64,000 nt of DNA from Nitrospirales bacterium (GCA_021604145.1 BQIX01000003.1:1-64000); one strand, 5' to 3'; numbered from the stretch's first letter, positions 26,598-35,613 are shown. Notes: generated by a model not told the origin, from the letters alone. Numbers and translations: made by a program.

Positions 26598-29500
26598 TTA
26601 ATATTTTCTGACATGGAGTTTTAACTCTCTCTTTCTCCAGATTAAATACAAAGATGGAACAACCAATAGCGTGAGAATAGTGGCGGTCACCATTCCCCCA
26701 ATCATGGGAGCCGCAATGCGTTTCATGACATCGGCTCCGGTCCCGTGGCTCCACATAATCGGGAGTAAACCCAAAAAGATCGCGGAAGCCGTCATGATTT
26801 TTGGCCGTACGCGTAGCACCGCACCCTCGATCACGGCATCACGAAGATCGGCGAACGATTGAAGTCGATTTTCCTTTTGTCGCCTGGCACAGGCTTCATC
26901 CAAAAACATGATCATAATCACTCCGGTTTCTGCCGCCACACCCGCCAAGGCAATAAGCCCTACCCACACAGCCACGCTGAGATGGTATCCCAGAAAATTC
27001 AGGTACCAAATGGCTCCGACCAAGGAAAACGGAATCGAGAGCAGGACCAGGAGGCATCGTGGTAGAGACCTGAAATTGAGGTACAGCAAGACAAAAATAA
27101 GAAAGAGTGTTAAGGGAATGACGATCTGAAGTTGTTGCTGTGCCCGTTCTAGATATTGATATTGTCCCGCCCATTGCAAGGAATACCCAGCAGGAAGGTT
27201 GACGTGCTTTTGAACCAGGACCTTGGCTTTCTCGACATAGCTCCCTAGGTCTGTTCCTGATACATCGACAAAGACAATACTGGCAAGGGACCCGTTCTCA
27301 TCCCGAATGGATGGCGGACCAGTAGTTTTGGAGATGTGGGCCAGCTGTGCGAGGGGAATATGTTCTCCTTTAGGAGTCGTCACGAGCACACGCTTGAGGG
27401 CATCAACATCCTGACGCAATTCGCGAGGATAGCGAACATTAATGGGATAGCGTTCACGGCCTTCTACCGTCCAGGTAATATTTTTTCCGCCAATGGCCGA
27501 TTCGATGACATCTTGCACATCGGCCACGGTCAATCCGTATCGGGCTGCCGCCACACGATTCACGTCGATGTCCACATAGTATCCTCCAGTGACCCGCTCG
27601 GCATACGCACTCCGTGTTCCGTTAAGGGATTGAAGGAGGCCTTCAATCTGTAAGCCCAACCGTTCCAGTTCCTGAAACTGTGGTCCTAAGATTTTAATTC
27701 CCAGGCTGCTTCGGATGCCGGTGGCAAGCATCTCCGTTCGGGTTTGAATGGGCATCCACCAAATGTTCGGCATGCCGGGCATGTTGACCCGCTGGTCCAT
27801 TTCCGCAATGAGCTTGTCCCACGTCATCCCCGGTCGCCAATCTTTCTGTGGTTTGAGTGTCACCAGGGTCTCAGCCATATTTAATGGGGCCGGGTCCGTG
27901 GCGGTGCGTGCCCGGCCCATCTTCCCAAACACCCGATCGACCTCGGGAAACTCCTTTAACAATCGATCCTGGGTTTGAAGAATCTGGCTGGCTTTCTGGA
28001 TAGGCAGACCTGGAAGGGTTGTAGGCATAAACAATATGGTGCCTTCGTTCAGCGGGGGCATGAATTCCGCCCCGAGTTTTTCGTAGAGAGGCCAGGTCAT
28101 GATCACACCCCCAATTGCCAATCCCACGACGAGCCATCTGAATCGCAACACCGTCTTGACCATGGGAGTATAGATCCAAATAAGAAAGCGGTTCACAGGA
28201 TTTCGACGTTCTGAGGTGATCCGCCCACGAATAAACCAGCACATCAATAAAGGAGCCAGGGTGATCGAGACCAGAGCCGCAAAAAACATGGCAAACGTTT
28301 TGGTATAGGCAAGGGGTTTAAACAGCCGACCTTCCTGTGCTTCCAAGGTGAATATGGGCAGGAACGAGACGGTGATAATCAGTAAAGAAAAAAAGAGGGG
28401 CTTGCCTACTTCTTGGGCTGCCCGAATAATAATCTCCTCTCGGGACCCTCTTCGGCCCTGTTGCTCCCACTCTTCTAATCGGCGATGCGCATTTTCCACC
28501 ATGACGATGACGGCGTCGACCATGGCCCCAATGGCGATCGCGATGCCCGACAGAGACATCACATTCGAGCTAATCCCCAGGTAATACATGGCAATGAACG
28601 AGAGCAACACGGACACTGGGACCAGAAGTATCGGGACGAAGGCTGACCGAATGTGAAAGAGAAAGAGCAGACTGACCAGGCTGACCACCACGATGATCTC
28701 GACGAGCTTTTCCTTTAACGTGGCAATGGCTCGTAATATCAGGTCCGACCGATCATACACGGGAACTACTCGAATGCCTTCGGGAATCGACGGGCCCATG
28801 TCTTGTAATTTCTGTTTTACCCGGTCAATGACCGCCAACGCATTTTCGCCGTATCGCATGATCACGATGCCGCCAACCACTTCTCCTGTGCCATCCAACT
28901 CCGCGATACCTCGCCGAATATCCGGACCGATGGTGACATGCGCGACATCCCGGACGGTAATCGGTGTTCCCTGTTGATCCGTGCCGACTGGGATCACGCG
29001 GAGATCATCGAGCGATGTGATATAGCCCCGTCCTCGTACCATGTATTCCCGTTCGCTGGCCTCAATCACCCGTCCTCCGACTTCGTTGTTACTGCGGCGG
29101 ACAGCCCGAATAACCTCAGAAAGGCCAATGCCATATCCTTCAAGTTTCACGGGATCGACTTGAACCTGATACTGCTTCACGAACCCGCCAATCGACGCCA
29201 CCTCAGCCACGCCGGGCACGCTTTGCAACCAATACCGCAAAGACCAGTCCTGAAACGATCGCAGATCAGCTAAACTCTGTTGGCCCGTGTCATCTACCAA
29301 GGCATATTGAAAGACCCAGCCCACCCCCGTGGCATCCGGGCCGAGCGTCGGCGAGACGCCCTCGGGTAACTTGTCCCCCACGCCTTGCAGATATTCAACG
29401 ACACGACTTCGTGCCCAGTACATGTCGGTTCCATCTTGAAACACAATGTAGACAAAGGAGAGCCCGAGAAAGGATTGTCCGCGAACATATTTGATGCGCG

Positions 29501-29729
29501 GGGCTCCCAACATCGATGTCACGAGGGGATAGGTGATTTGATCTTCAACCAGGTCAGGGCTGCGTCCTGGCCATTCGGTGAACACAATCACCTGGACATC
29601 GGATAGATCAGGCAACGCATCAAGTGGAGTTCGATCCACAACCCAGATCCCCCAGCCCATGAGGAAGAGAACCAGTACCCCCACCAGAAAACCATTACGG
29701 GCGCTCCACCCAATAATTCGTTCAATCAT
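26598..29729 (-). CDS. cusA: CusA-type HME-RND efflux pump (Cu/Ag)
   Basis: The 1043-residue protein is a full-length RND permease. In transmembrane segment 4 it has the monovalent-cation motif AIAIGAMVDAVIVMVEN of the HME4 (CusA) class rather than the DFG..DGAV motif of CzcA. It moves Cu(I) or Ag(I) through the CusCBA channel to the outside using proton flow. It overlaps the adaptor gene by eight bases and is the last gene of the cusCBA operon. A small palindrome at 26518-26533 may mark the transcript end. Confidence 0.93.
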   Translation of the reverse strand: MIERIIGWSARNGFLVGVLVLFLMGWGIWVVDRTPLDALPDLSDVQVIVFTEWPGRSPDLVEDQITYPLVTSMLGAPRIKYVRGQSFLGLSFVYIVFQDGTDMYWARSRVVEYLQGVGDKLPEGVSPTLGPDATGVGWVFQYALVDDTGQQSLADLRSFQDWSLRYWLQSVPGVAEVASIGGFVKQYQVQVDPVKLEGYGIGLSEVIRAVRRSNNEVGGRVIEASEREYMVRGRGYITSLDDLRVIPVGTDQQGTPITVRDVAHVTIGPDIRRGIAELDGTGEVVGGIVIMRYGENALAVIDRVKQKLQDMGPSIPEGIRVVPVYDRSDLILRAIATLKEKLVEIIVVVSLVSLLFLFHIRSAFVPILLVPVSVLLSFIAMYYLGISSNVMSLSGIAIAIGAMVDAVIVMVENAHRRLEEWEQQGRRGSREEIIIRAAQEVGKPLFFSLLIITVSFLPIFTLEAQEGRLFKPLAYTKTFAMFFAALVSITLAPLLMCWFIRGRITSERRNPVNRFLIWIYTPMVKTVLRFRWLVVGLAIGGVIMTWPLYEKLGAEFMPPLNEGTILFMPTTLPGLPIQKASQILQTQDRLLKEFPEVDRVFGKMGRARTATDPAPLNMAETLVTLKPQKDWRPGMTWDKLIAEMDQRVNMPGMPNIWWMPIQTRTEMLATGIRSSLGIKILGPQFQELERLGLQIEGLLQSLNGTRSAYAERVTGGYYVDIDVNRVAAARYGLTVADVQDVIESAIGGKNITWTVEGRERYPINVRYPRELRQDVDALKRVLVTTPKGEHIPLAQLAHISKTTGPPSIRDENGSLASIVFVDVSGTDLGSYVEKAKVLVQKHVNLPAGYSLQWAGQYQYLERAQQQLQIVIPLTLFLIFVLLYLNFRSLPRCLLVLLSIPFSLVGAIWYLNFLGYHLSVAVWVGLIALAGVAAETGVIMIMFLDEACARRQKENRLQSFADLRDAVIEGAVLRVRPKIMTASAIFLGLLPIMWSHGTGADVMKRIAAPMIGGMVTATILTLLVVPSLYLIWRKRELKLHVRKY

Positions 29730-31074
29730 TGGAGTCTTTACCCTCTTCCGATTTCATAGACTTCTTTTCATTCATCCCACTCATTTCCATGCTTCCCATA
29801 TCCATCTCGCCCATCTGTGCCTGTTCCATTTTGACCCCGCCCATCCCCAACGCTCCCATCATGTTACTCGTGGACATGAGGCGACTTTCGGAATCCAATA
29901 AAAAGGTGCCCGACGTGACGATGCGCTCACCTTCTTTCAACCCGTGGGCCACCTCGAAGAAGGAACCAACCTTTGCCCCGAGCGTGACTTCCCGCGGTTC
30001 AAACATACCTTGCTCATGTGTCACGTACACAATCTGCCTCAACCCGGAGTCAAGCACGGCCTGATCCGGTACGGCTAAACGGGGACCTCGATCTATCTCA
30101 ATGACCGTCGTGCCATACATGTCAGGTTTCAACCGAATGTGCGGATTAGGGAATTCCAATCGTACCTGCACGGTGCGGGCTTCTTTGTTGAGATAGGGGT
30201 AGACATAGGTCACACGGCCGGAAAATGTTTCTCCAGGGAAGGCTTCCAAAGTGAGCATCGCTGACTGTCCGACTTGAATAAAAGGCAATTCATACTCATA
30301 GATTTCAGCCTGGACCCAGATCGTGGAAAGATCCGCAATCGTATACATCGTCATCTCAGGTTTGACGAACATGCCCTGAAACGCGGTTTTGTCGATCACA
30401 TAGCCCTTCATGGGGGAATAGATCGTCACGGATCTTGTTGGGGTTTCACGAAACTCCAATTTCTCAATCTGGGCATCTGTAAAGGTCCACAGTCGTAACC
30501 GATCGCGGGCGGCATCAAGGATTTGTTGGGCTTGGTGATGAACGTCAGGGAGCGGACTCAGTTGACTGTCATCAAACGCCTGCAAGGCCAAAAGATATTC
30601 CTCCTGTGTAGCCACGAGCTCAGGGCTGTAGAGGGTAAAGAGCGGCTGACCTTGTTGAACGAGTTTTCCGGCGAAATCCACGTAGAGTTCTTCGATCCAA
30701 CCGGAAATCCGAAGATTCACATGCGCAATGCGCTGTTCGTTATAGGTAACACGGCTGACTGCTCGAACCGTCGTTGAAAGGGGGCGTTTTTTCACCAGGG
30801 CCGTTTGTATCCCAATCATTTGTTGTCTGAGAGGGGACACCACTGGCGAGGCCTGTGCAGACTCCATTTCAGTAGGCCCGGACATGGCCTTCATTGCCAT
30901 CGCTGGCATTTCCTTCATGGTCTGGGAGGCAGGAGGAGAAACCTCTAAGAGCGCTGGCTGGGCTTGTGGCGAAAGCTTCTTGTTTATCCACCAACCACCG
31001 CCAACTATGAGGATCATTCCCACGGCAATTGCAACACAATGGACCCGGCTCAGTGAGTGTAGTGGTATCTTCAT
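29722..31074 (-). CDS. cusB: CusB-type periplasmic adaptor
   Basis: The ATG at 31074 follows GGGAAGG; a longer frame lacks support and overlaps cusC. The 450-residue protein has one N-terminal membrane anchor, a Met-rich segment (AMAMKAMSGPTEMES) around residue 50, then the barrel-sandwich and beta-barrel domains of membrane fusion proteins (SGWIEELYVDFAGKLV, STIWVQAEIYEYEL). The last 60 residues are strongly Met-rich (MGEMDMGSMEMSGM). Met clusters are typical of Cu(I)/Ag(I) handling and agree with the HME4 motif of CusA. It links the inner-membrane pump to the outer-membrane channel. Confidence 0.92.
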   Translation of the reverse strand: MKIPLHSLSRVHCVAIAVGMILIVGGGWWINKKLSPQAQPALLEVSPPASQTMKEMPAMAMKAMSGPTEMESAQASPVVSPLRQQMIGIQTALVKKRPLSTTVRAVSRVTYNEQRIAHVNLRISGWIEELYVDFAGKLVQQGQPLFTLYSPELVATQEEYLLALQAFDDSQLSPLPDVHHQAQQILDAARDRLRLWTFTDAQIEKLEFRETPTRSVTIYSPMKGYVIDKTAFQGMFVKPEMTMYTIADLSTIWVQAEIYEYELPFIQVGQSAMLTLEAFPGETFSGRVTYVYPYLNKEARTVQVRLEFPNPHIRLKPDMYGTTVIEIDRGPRLAVPDQAVLDSGLRQIVYVTHEQGMFEPREVTLGAKVGSFFEVAHGLKEGERIVTSGTFLLDSESRLMSTSNMMGALGMGGVKMEQAQMGEMDMGSMEMSGMNEKKSMKSEEGKDSND

Positions 31075-31091
31075 GAACACACCTTCCCTTT

Positions 31092-32366
31092 TTACAATTC
31101 GGTCCCGACGACTTGTTCCAGTTTTGCCCGCACCTGTTCCCAATCAACCACCGTTCGGACAAATTCCAGCTGATAGGTGAGCCAGGCACGATCAGCGGCA
31201 ATGAGATCCAAAAAGTCATTACGATCAGTGCGATACCCGGCTATCGCAGCCTTTAACGTGAGCTTGGCCTGGGGCAGAACGGTGGTTTTATACAGGTCCA
31301 GAATTTTTCTCTTGGCCTGTATTTGTGCCACGAGGTCTTGAACTTGGAAGCGTGTCTGATTTTCCAACGTCCGTTTTTTAAATTGGGCGACTTCTCGGTG
31401 CGCCATAGCTTCTCGCACGCCAGCGTCATATTTGGGTTTTGTCCAGAACGAAAACGGAAGATTGATGGAGGCAATGCCTCCGAATCCATCATCCGCATTG
31501 CGGTTCTGCCAACGCTGTACCTCGACCCGAAGATGGGGATAGGTCTGAAGTTTTGCCAGTTTGATAGTGGAGTCGAATTGCTCAACAGCGAGAGCGGATT
31601 CCAGGATTTCGGGTCGTTGCTGAAGGGCTTGCTTCTGGAGATGTTCCAGAGGAAGAGCCCTGGACTCACCTACGGGTGCTACAGGAAGCCCCAACGGCGC
31701 AAGGGGCTCACGATTGAGAATTGTGTTGAGGTGAGCCCGTGCCGTTTCCTGTTGCTGTTCAAGAATCGGAAGGTGTTGAAACCATTTCGACTGTTCGACC
31801 TGAGCTTTCAGCACATCGACTTGGGTTCCTTTTCCGACACGGAACTTAGCTGTCGCCGCTTCAAAAAACTGTTTGAGACGTGTGACCTCCTGATGATGAA
31901 TTTCAATAGCTTGGTGGGCATAAAACAGTTCATAGTACGCCACCTTCACTGCCGCAATAATTTCGCGTTTCTTCCCCGCCAAGCGTTGTTTAGCTTGTTC
32001 CATCACTTTCTCAGCAATATGTTCTTGCTGCGATAAGGTGCCAGGAAAAGGAAATTGTTGGGCAAGGCCGTAGATGGTTCTGTCTGACCGAGTCACATCC
32101 AACGAATTCGGCGTGTTCCACAGGCGAACGGTGAATTCCGGATCATCCAAAGCATTGCTTTGGGGTATCCGCTCCTGCATGGCGTTTACTTGGGCTTGTT
32201 CAGCCACTAATTCCGGATTGTGTTGAAGGGCTTCTTCAACGAGTGGACCAAGTTGTATGATTTCTTTGCTTGCACTCTGGTCCCCTGCCCAAAGAGACGA
32301 GGGGAATCCAAGTAAAAGGCTGCTGAGCAACAACCATTGCCCGAAATATCTTTTTCCTGGTTGCAT
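31092..32366 (-). CDS. cusC: CusC-type outer-membrane efflux channel
   Basis: The ATG at 32366 has GGAG upstream and opens a clean signal peptide (QWLLLSSLLLGFPSSLWAG); the frame extends upstream without a start signal. The 424-residue protein has two TolC repeats with long helices (VEEALQHNPELVAEQAQVNA; QQRPEILESALAVEQFDS). It should form the outer-membrane exit of the CusCBA pump. It lies 18 bases before cusB and 157 bases after the small Cys-rich gene. Confidence 0.9.
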   Translation of the reverse strand: MQPGKRYFGQWLLLSSLLLGFPSSLWAGDQSASKEIIQLGPLVEEALQHNPELVAEQAQVNAMQERIPQSNALDDPEFTVRLWNTPNSLDVTRSDRTIYGLAQQFPFPGTLSQQEHIAEKVMEQAKQRLAGKKREIIAAVKVAYYELFYAHQAIEIHHQEVTRLKQFFEAATAKFRVGKGTQVDVLKAQVEQSKWFQHLPILEQQQETARAHLNTILNREPLAPLGLPVAPVGESRALPLEHLQKQALQQRPEILESALAVEQFDSTIKLAKLQTYPHLRVEVQRWQNRNADDGFGGIASINLPFSFWTKPKYDAGVREAMAHREVAQFKKRTLENQTRFQVQDLVAQIQAKRKILDLYKTTVLPQAKLTLKAAIAGYRTDRNDFLDLIAADRAWLTYQLEFVRTVVDWEQVRAKLEQVVGTEL

Positions 32367-32522
32367 ATCATTCTCCAATTCGAACCAGCCCTTCTCCCAT
32401 TTTGAAAAAAGAAGGAGATAGAGAACGCCTGGCTCGACAATCTTTCCTGACACAACAGAAAGATTGGCTTGTAAATTTCTAAATCAGAACGTTACGTGAG
32501 AAAAGGAAATGCGGGAAGGGTA

Positions 32523-32882
32523 TCAAATACGAAACACTGAGATGAGGACAAGGATATCCTTCGGAGGCCCAAGGTGCCCTCCTGCAGATACGGGGAGGAA
32601 TTGACTGGTTGTTTTAGGAAGCGAAACGAGAGAAGAAATGTTCCCAGTAAGAACAAAATTGGAAAGGTCTGAGGAGGAAACATCTGGTCCGGCTTGGACC
32701 GCGAGAGATTTAAACCCATCACAAAATTGGGAAGCTGGCTTTTCTCCAGGGGTGGTGCAATCACTTCCCTGGCTGACTTTCATGCCCCCATAAATCGGCA
32801 CCATGCAAGCATACGCATTGAAGCTGAACGCCAGGAACAGGCTTATGAGAAGGAGCGCCACAAGTTTTTGGGGAAATCGCAT
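32523..32882 (-). CDS. Small exported Cys-containing protein leading the cus operon
   Basis: The 119-residue protein has a clear signal peptide (residues 1-25, KLVALLLISLFLAFSFNAYA) followed by a mature part with three cysteines (YACMVP, SDCTTP, QFCDGF). The rest is polar with no metal motif that I recognise. As the first gene before cusCBA it may be a periplasmic copper-binding or sensing protein. The ATG at 32882 has no ribosome binding site and lies ten bases from a TATAAT, which suggests a leaderless or nearly leaderless mRNA. Confidence 0.65.
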   Translation of the reverse strand: MRFPQKLVALLLISLFLAFSFNAYACMVPIYGGMKVSQGSDCTTPGEKPASQFCDGFKSLAVQAGPDVSSSDLSNFVLTGNISSLVSLPKTTSQFLPVSAGGHLGPPKDILVLISVFRI

Positions 32883-32892
32883 ATCGATTTTT

Positions 32893-32898
32893 ATTATA
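32893..32898 (-). promoter_or_regulatory. -10 element ahead of the small cus-leader gene
   Basis: A perfect TATAAT reads on the minus strand ten bases before the ATG at 32882. No consensus -35 lies 17 bases upstream, so an activator would be expected. Confidence 0.45.
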
Positions 32899-33032
32899 CC
32901 AAGAAACCTCTTAGAATCCTATTCCACCCGATTTTGATACTCCAGGAGGTCCTTTCATTCCCCTTCCCTAGATGCAACAATTATCGCTCTTAGCCTCAAT
33001 CGTCTCCTGGCATTGTGTGGATGTATAGAAGA

Positions 33033-33052
33033 CTTGCCAGGTATTGGGCAAG
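33033..33052 (-). terminator. Possible terminator of the merR-merF cassette
   Basis: CTTGCC (33033-33038) pairs with GGCAAG (33047-33052) around an eight-base loop. On the minus strand, downstream of merF, it is followed by a mixed TCTTCT tract. The U-run is weak. Confidence 0.35.
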
Positions 33053-33101
33053 CACGACTTTTCTCTATCCAAACGAGTAGGTTGGGCCGCATATAGTTAA
33101 T

Positions 33102-33374
33102 TTACCTCTGCCTTTCCTCACATTTTTTTCCCCCACCACCTTTCGAACATCGTTTCTGGTGATGGAAACCATACCCAATGAGGCCAATTGAGACAGCCAA
33201 TGAGGGGAGAACTACATAGTCAATGTACCCTGTCCACGCCCCTAGTCCAGTCACCCCAAGAAGAATGACGGCAAGGGGCGTGATACAACAAACGGAAGAG
33301 GCAAGCGCTCCTACAACTCCCGTTGTGACCCATAAATTCACTGACTTCCCTTTTGAGGGGTTCTCGTCCTCCAT
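33102..33374 (-). CDS. merF: MerF-like mercury(II) transport protein
   Basis: The 90-residue protein has two membrane helices and the vicinal cysteine pair of MerF in helix 1 (ALASSVCCITPLAVILLG), then TGLGAWTGYIDYVVLPSL and a cysteine near the second helix end (HHQKRCSKG). MerF brings Hg(II) from the periplasm into the cell. It is the third gene after merR and a thioredoxin-like gene. There is no mercuric reductase in the window. Confidence 0.85.
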   Translation of the reverse strand: MEDENPSKGKSVNLWVTTGVVGALASSVCCITPLAVILLGVTGLGAWTGYIDYVVLPSLAVSIGLIGYGFHHQKRCSKGGGGKKCEERQR

Positions 33375-33386
33375 GAAGTCTTCCCA

Positions 33387-33656
33387 CTATTGTAAGGGGG
33401 TGCCGACACCGGCAGCCCTTAAGGCACTCTCACTGGGACCATTACCAGCACAGCACTCAGCCAGTTGACCGTCAACCACCACGGCAGGAACCGTACGAAT
33501 GGCAAGCTGTTTAGCTCGGCTTGAAACAGCCTCCTCTTTCATGTCCAGAACCGTGACTTCACATGAGGTACACGCAAGCTGATTAACCAGAGTGATCGTT
33601 TCTTCACAGACCTGACACCCAGCACTAAAAATCTCGATATGACGTGTGGTGTTCAT
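33387..33656 (-). CDS. Small thioredoxin-like protein of a mer cassette
   Basis: The 89-residue protein has a thioredoxin/glutaredoxin fold pattern: EIFSAGCQVCEETI with a C-x-x-C redox site, and the cis-proline strand IRTVPAVVVDGQ. Extra cysteines occur in ACTSC and ECCAGNG. It probably passes metal or electrons between MerF and a cytosolic target. Its start overlaps the merR stop by four bases (ATGA). Confidence 0.8.
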   Translation of the reverse strand: MNTTRHIEIFSAGCQVCEETITLVNQLACTSCEVTVLDMKEEAVSSRAKQLAIRTVPAVVVDGQLAECCAGNGPSESALRAAGVGTPLQ

Positions 33657-34066
33657 GGGGATTCCTCCTTTTCTTTATGGGTTTCAAAACAACCAATGAT
33701 CGGACAGTCATCAAGGGAGCCGCTTCCGCTACAGGATTCAACCAACTTTCCAAGAGCTCGCTTCATCGTCTGTAGACCTTTGACTCGTTTTTGAATGGCA
33801 AGGATTTTTGCTTTGGCGCGTTGTTTGACATCCGCACAGGTGGCCTTGGGGTTCGTTTGCAAAGAGAGAAGTTCGGCAATTTCTGTTAAGGAAAACCCTA
33901 GGTCCTTGGTGCGCTTTATGAACCGAATTTTTGCCACGGTTTCTTTGTGATATTCTCGATATCCTCCGTTGGGACGAGGAGGCTGTATAATTAATCCCTT
34001 GCGCTCATAAAAGCGAATGGTTTCGATATTAACCCCGGCGCGTTTGGCGACTTGACCGATCTTCAT
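33653..34066 (-). CDS. merR: MerR-type mercury-responsive regulator
   Basis: The 137-residue protein has the MerR helix-turn-helix (IGQVAKRAGVNIETIRFYERKGLI) and a dimer helix. The three mercury-binding cysteines are present at C77 (ATCADV), C112 and C121, with eight residues between the last two as in Tn501 MerR. It should bend its promoter DNA and switch on the cassette when Hg(II) binds. Here merR is the first gene of the operon it regulates, not divergent from it. Confidence 0.92.
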   Translation of the reverse strand: MKIGQVAKRAGVNIETIRFYERKGLIIQPPRPNGGYREYHKETVAKIRFIKRTKDLGFSLTEIAELLSLQTNPKATCADVKQRAKAKILAIQKRVKGLQTMKRALGKLVESCSGSGSLDDCPIIGCFETHKEKEESP

Positions 34067-34072
34067 ATTGAA

Positions 34073-34104
34073 ATGATAAACCCCGTACTATGGTACGGAG
34101 TCAA
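34073..34104 (-). promoter_or_regulatory. mer operator-promoter with 20-bp spacer
   Basis: On the minus strand, -35 TTGACT (34099-34104) and -10 TATCAT (34073-34078) are 20 bases apart. The spacer holds the dyad CCGTAC-CATA-GTACGG (34083-34098). The overlong spacer with a dyad inside is the hallmark of MerR-family promoters. The predicted transcription start falls at or next to the merR ATG (34066). Confidence 0.85.
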
Positions 34105-34138
34105 GAGGGAAAAAAACCATCTGGAAGAAAAGGGCTAA

Positions 34139-34528
34139 GTGCATTCTTTGTCAGGAATAGGTAACCGCCTGCGGCAGTGGGCGGGGTTGGTGAAGCGGGA
34201 TGTTCATGCTGTGTACCTGGCGTCGCGCGATCCGCGGGTGCCATGGTATGCAAAGTGTGTGGCCGTTTTGGTTGCGGCCTATGCGTTAAGCCCCATTGAC
34301 CTGATCCCTGATTTTATCCCTGTCATTGGTTATCTTGACGATTTGATTCTGCTGCCTCTTGGCGTCTTGCTGGTGATCCGTCTAGTGCCGCCTGGAATTA
34401 TGGCCGAGCATCGGGCCACCGCAGAAAAGCATAACCGTCTGCCTCAGAACCGGATAGCAGCGGCCCTAATCATTATTTTGTGGGTGGCTGGCATTTCACT
34501 GCTGGCCTGGCAGTTCTTTGTTATTTAA
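34139..34528 (+). CDS. DUF1232 (YkvA-like) membrane protein, copy 1
   Basis: The start is taken as GTG at 34139. The protein of 129 residues has the DUF1232 core DPRVPWYAKCVAVLVAAYAL followed by SPIDLIPDFIPVIGYLDDL, and two or three hydrophobic segments. The function of the family is unknown. A second, closely similar gene lies at 63078-63446. Both copies stand next to a mercury-type MerR regulator, which hints that the protein belongs to the metal cassettes. Confidence 0.85.
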   Translation: MHSLSGIGNRLRQWAGLVKRDVHAVYLASRDPRVPWYAKCVAVLVAAYALSPIDLIPDFIPVIGYLDDLILLPLGVLLVIRLVPPGIMAEHRATAEKHNRLPQNRIAAALIIILWVAGISLLAWQFFVI

Positions 34529-34559
34529 GCGAATGGACCTTTTAAAGATAATATTATCC

Positions 34560-34833
34560 TCAAACCATTTTGTGGAGGTGGTCCAGTTCTTTCAAATATT
34601 GAATGTCTAAGATCGGCCGGTAATAGACGATGGCTTTCCCCCATTGTTTCAAGTTTACGAAGGCCTTCCCAATTTGAAAGTTGGCATCAGGGTAAAAGTT
34701 GGCTGCTTCGACTGTTGGAAGCTAGCCTGAAATGACGCAATGGCCCTTCATACCTTTTGAGTTTCAGCAGTATCAGCCCAAGGTTATAGTGAGCCAGGCC
34801 ATCTTCGGGATCAAGGGTGAGCACGTCGGTGAA
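34560..34833 (-). pseudogene. TPR-protein pseudogene fragment
   Basis: Read on the minus strand this stretch matches the middle of the intact TPR protein at 44863-46587 in three successive frames: LDPEDGLAHYNLGLILLKLKRYE, then AIASFQASFQQSKQPTF, then YPDANFQIGKAF up to DIQYLKEL. Two single-base deletions separate the frames and the fragment ends in a stop at 34560-34562. It fills most of the 358-base gap 34529-34886; the rest shows no gene. It is a decayed duplicate, evidence that this module was copied earlier. Confidence 0.85.
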
Positions 34834-34886
34834 AATTCTTAATCATTTCCTATTTCCACATACTTTGCTATGCTAAAGTACATCTT

Positions 34887-35396
34887 ATGAAAAACCGATC
34901 TTCTTTGGTGTTGGGTCCATTGGGAAAAAGAATGGTACATGTATTCGTACGGACATGGCTGATACTCTGGGTTATCGGTCTTCCGCTCATTCACATCCAT
35001 CCGGAAGCCGATCATGCCCATGGAATGCCAGGACATGTTCATGGGGGAACCTACCACACGGTTGTAACGAGTACCCCGATTTGTGCCTACGAAAATCATC
35101 GACATCATCATGATTCTTTTTCCCCAGGTGAACCGTCGGGAACTCCTGACTCCTCACCTCACCCTCCCCATGGTCTTGAACATTCGACTTACAGCTTTTC
35201 TGTTCTCAATTCGTCGATAGATCCCATTCTCGAAGACAGTGCGTCGTATTCCATATATGATGCGCTTGTTGCGTGTGAAACGGACACACCGAGTTTATCC
35301 GTGGTTTCCGCCCTTGACCTCTCCCCGCTGGCAACGCCATTTTCGATTGTAATCAATACCCTATCACCTCGAGCTCCTCCAATTCTCTTCGTTTAA
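34887..35396 (+). CDS. His-rich exported protein preceding czcCBA
   Basis: The 169-residue protein has a possible signal anchor at about 18-36 (VHVFVRTWLILWVIGLPLIH) followed by histidine clusters (HIHPEADHAHGMPGHVHGG; NHRHHHD; HPPHGLEH). The His runs suggest periplasmic binding of Zn, Co, Ni or Cd. It stands 217 bases before the czc genes on the same strand, in the position of CzcI-like accessory proteins, though it has no clear similarity to CzcI that I can show. Confidence 0.65.
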   Translation: MKNRSSLVLGPLGKRMVHVFVRTWLILWVIGLPLIHIHPEADHAHGMPGHVHGGTYHTVVTSTPICAYENHRHHHDSFSPGEPSGTPDSSPHPPHGLEHSTYSFSVLNSSIDPILEDSASYSIYDALVACETDTPSLSVVSALDLSPLATPFSIVINTLSPRAPPILFV

Positions 35397-35613
35397 TTCG
35401 TTGTGAGTCTCTGACTCGACCCCTTTATCAGCACACTAAAATTGCACGAGTGGGGAAAATCCGTTCTCCCTACTGTTTTTGTCTGAAATTTGTTCGAGTA
35501 AGGCTCGGTCACTGCTCGGCGAACATGACAGAAAACGGGTCGGTGTCGTCGGAGAACGTTCGTAGAGTTTTCATGGCAATTTTTACAATCTCCTGTCACT
35601 GGGGACAGACATA

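Noticed and set aside
31323-32036. Plus-strand frame of 237 codons inside cusC
   Set aside because: Antisense of a gene with clear TolC repeats; composition is Phe/Cys/Leu rich without domains.
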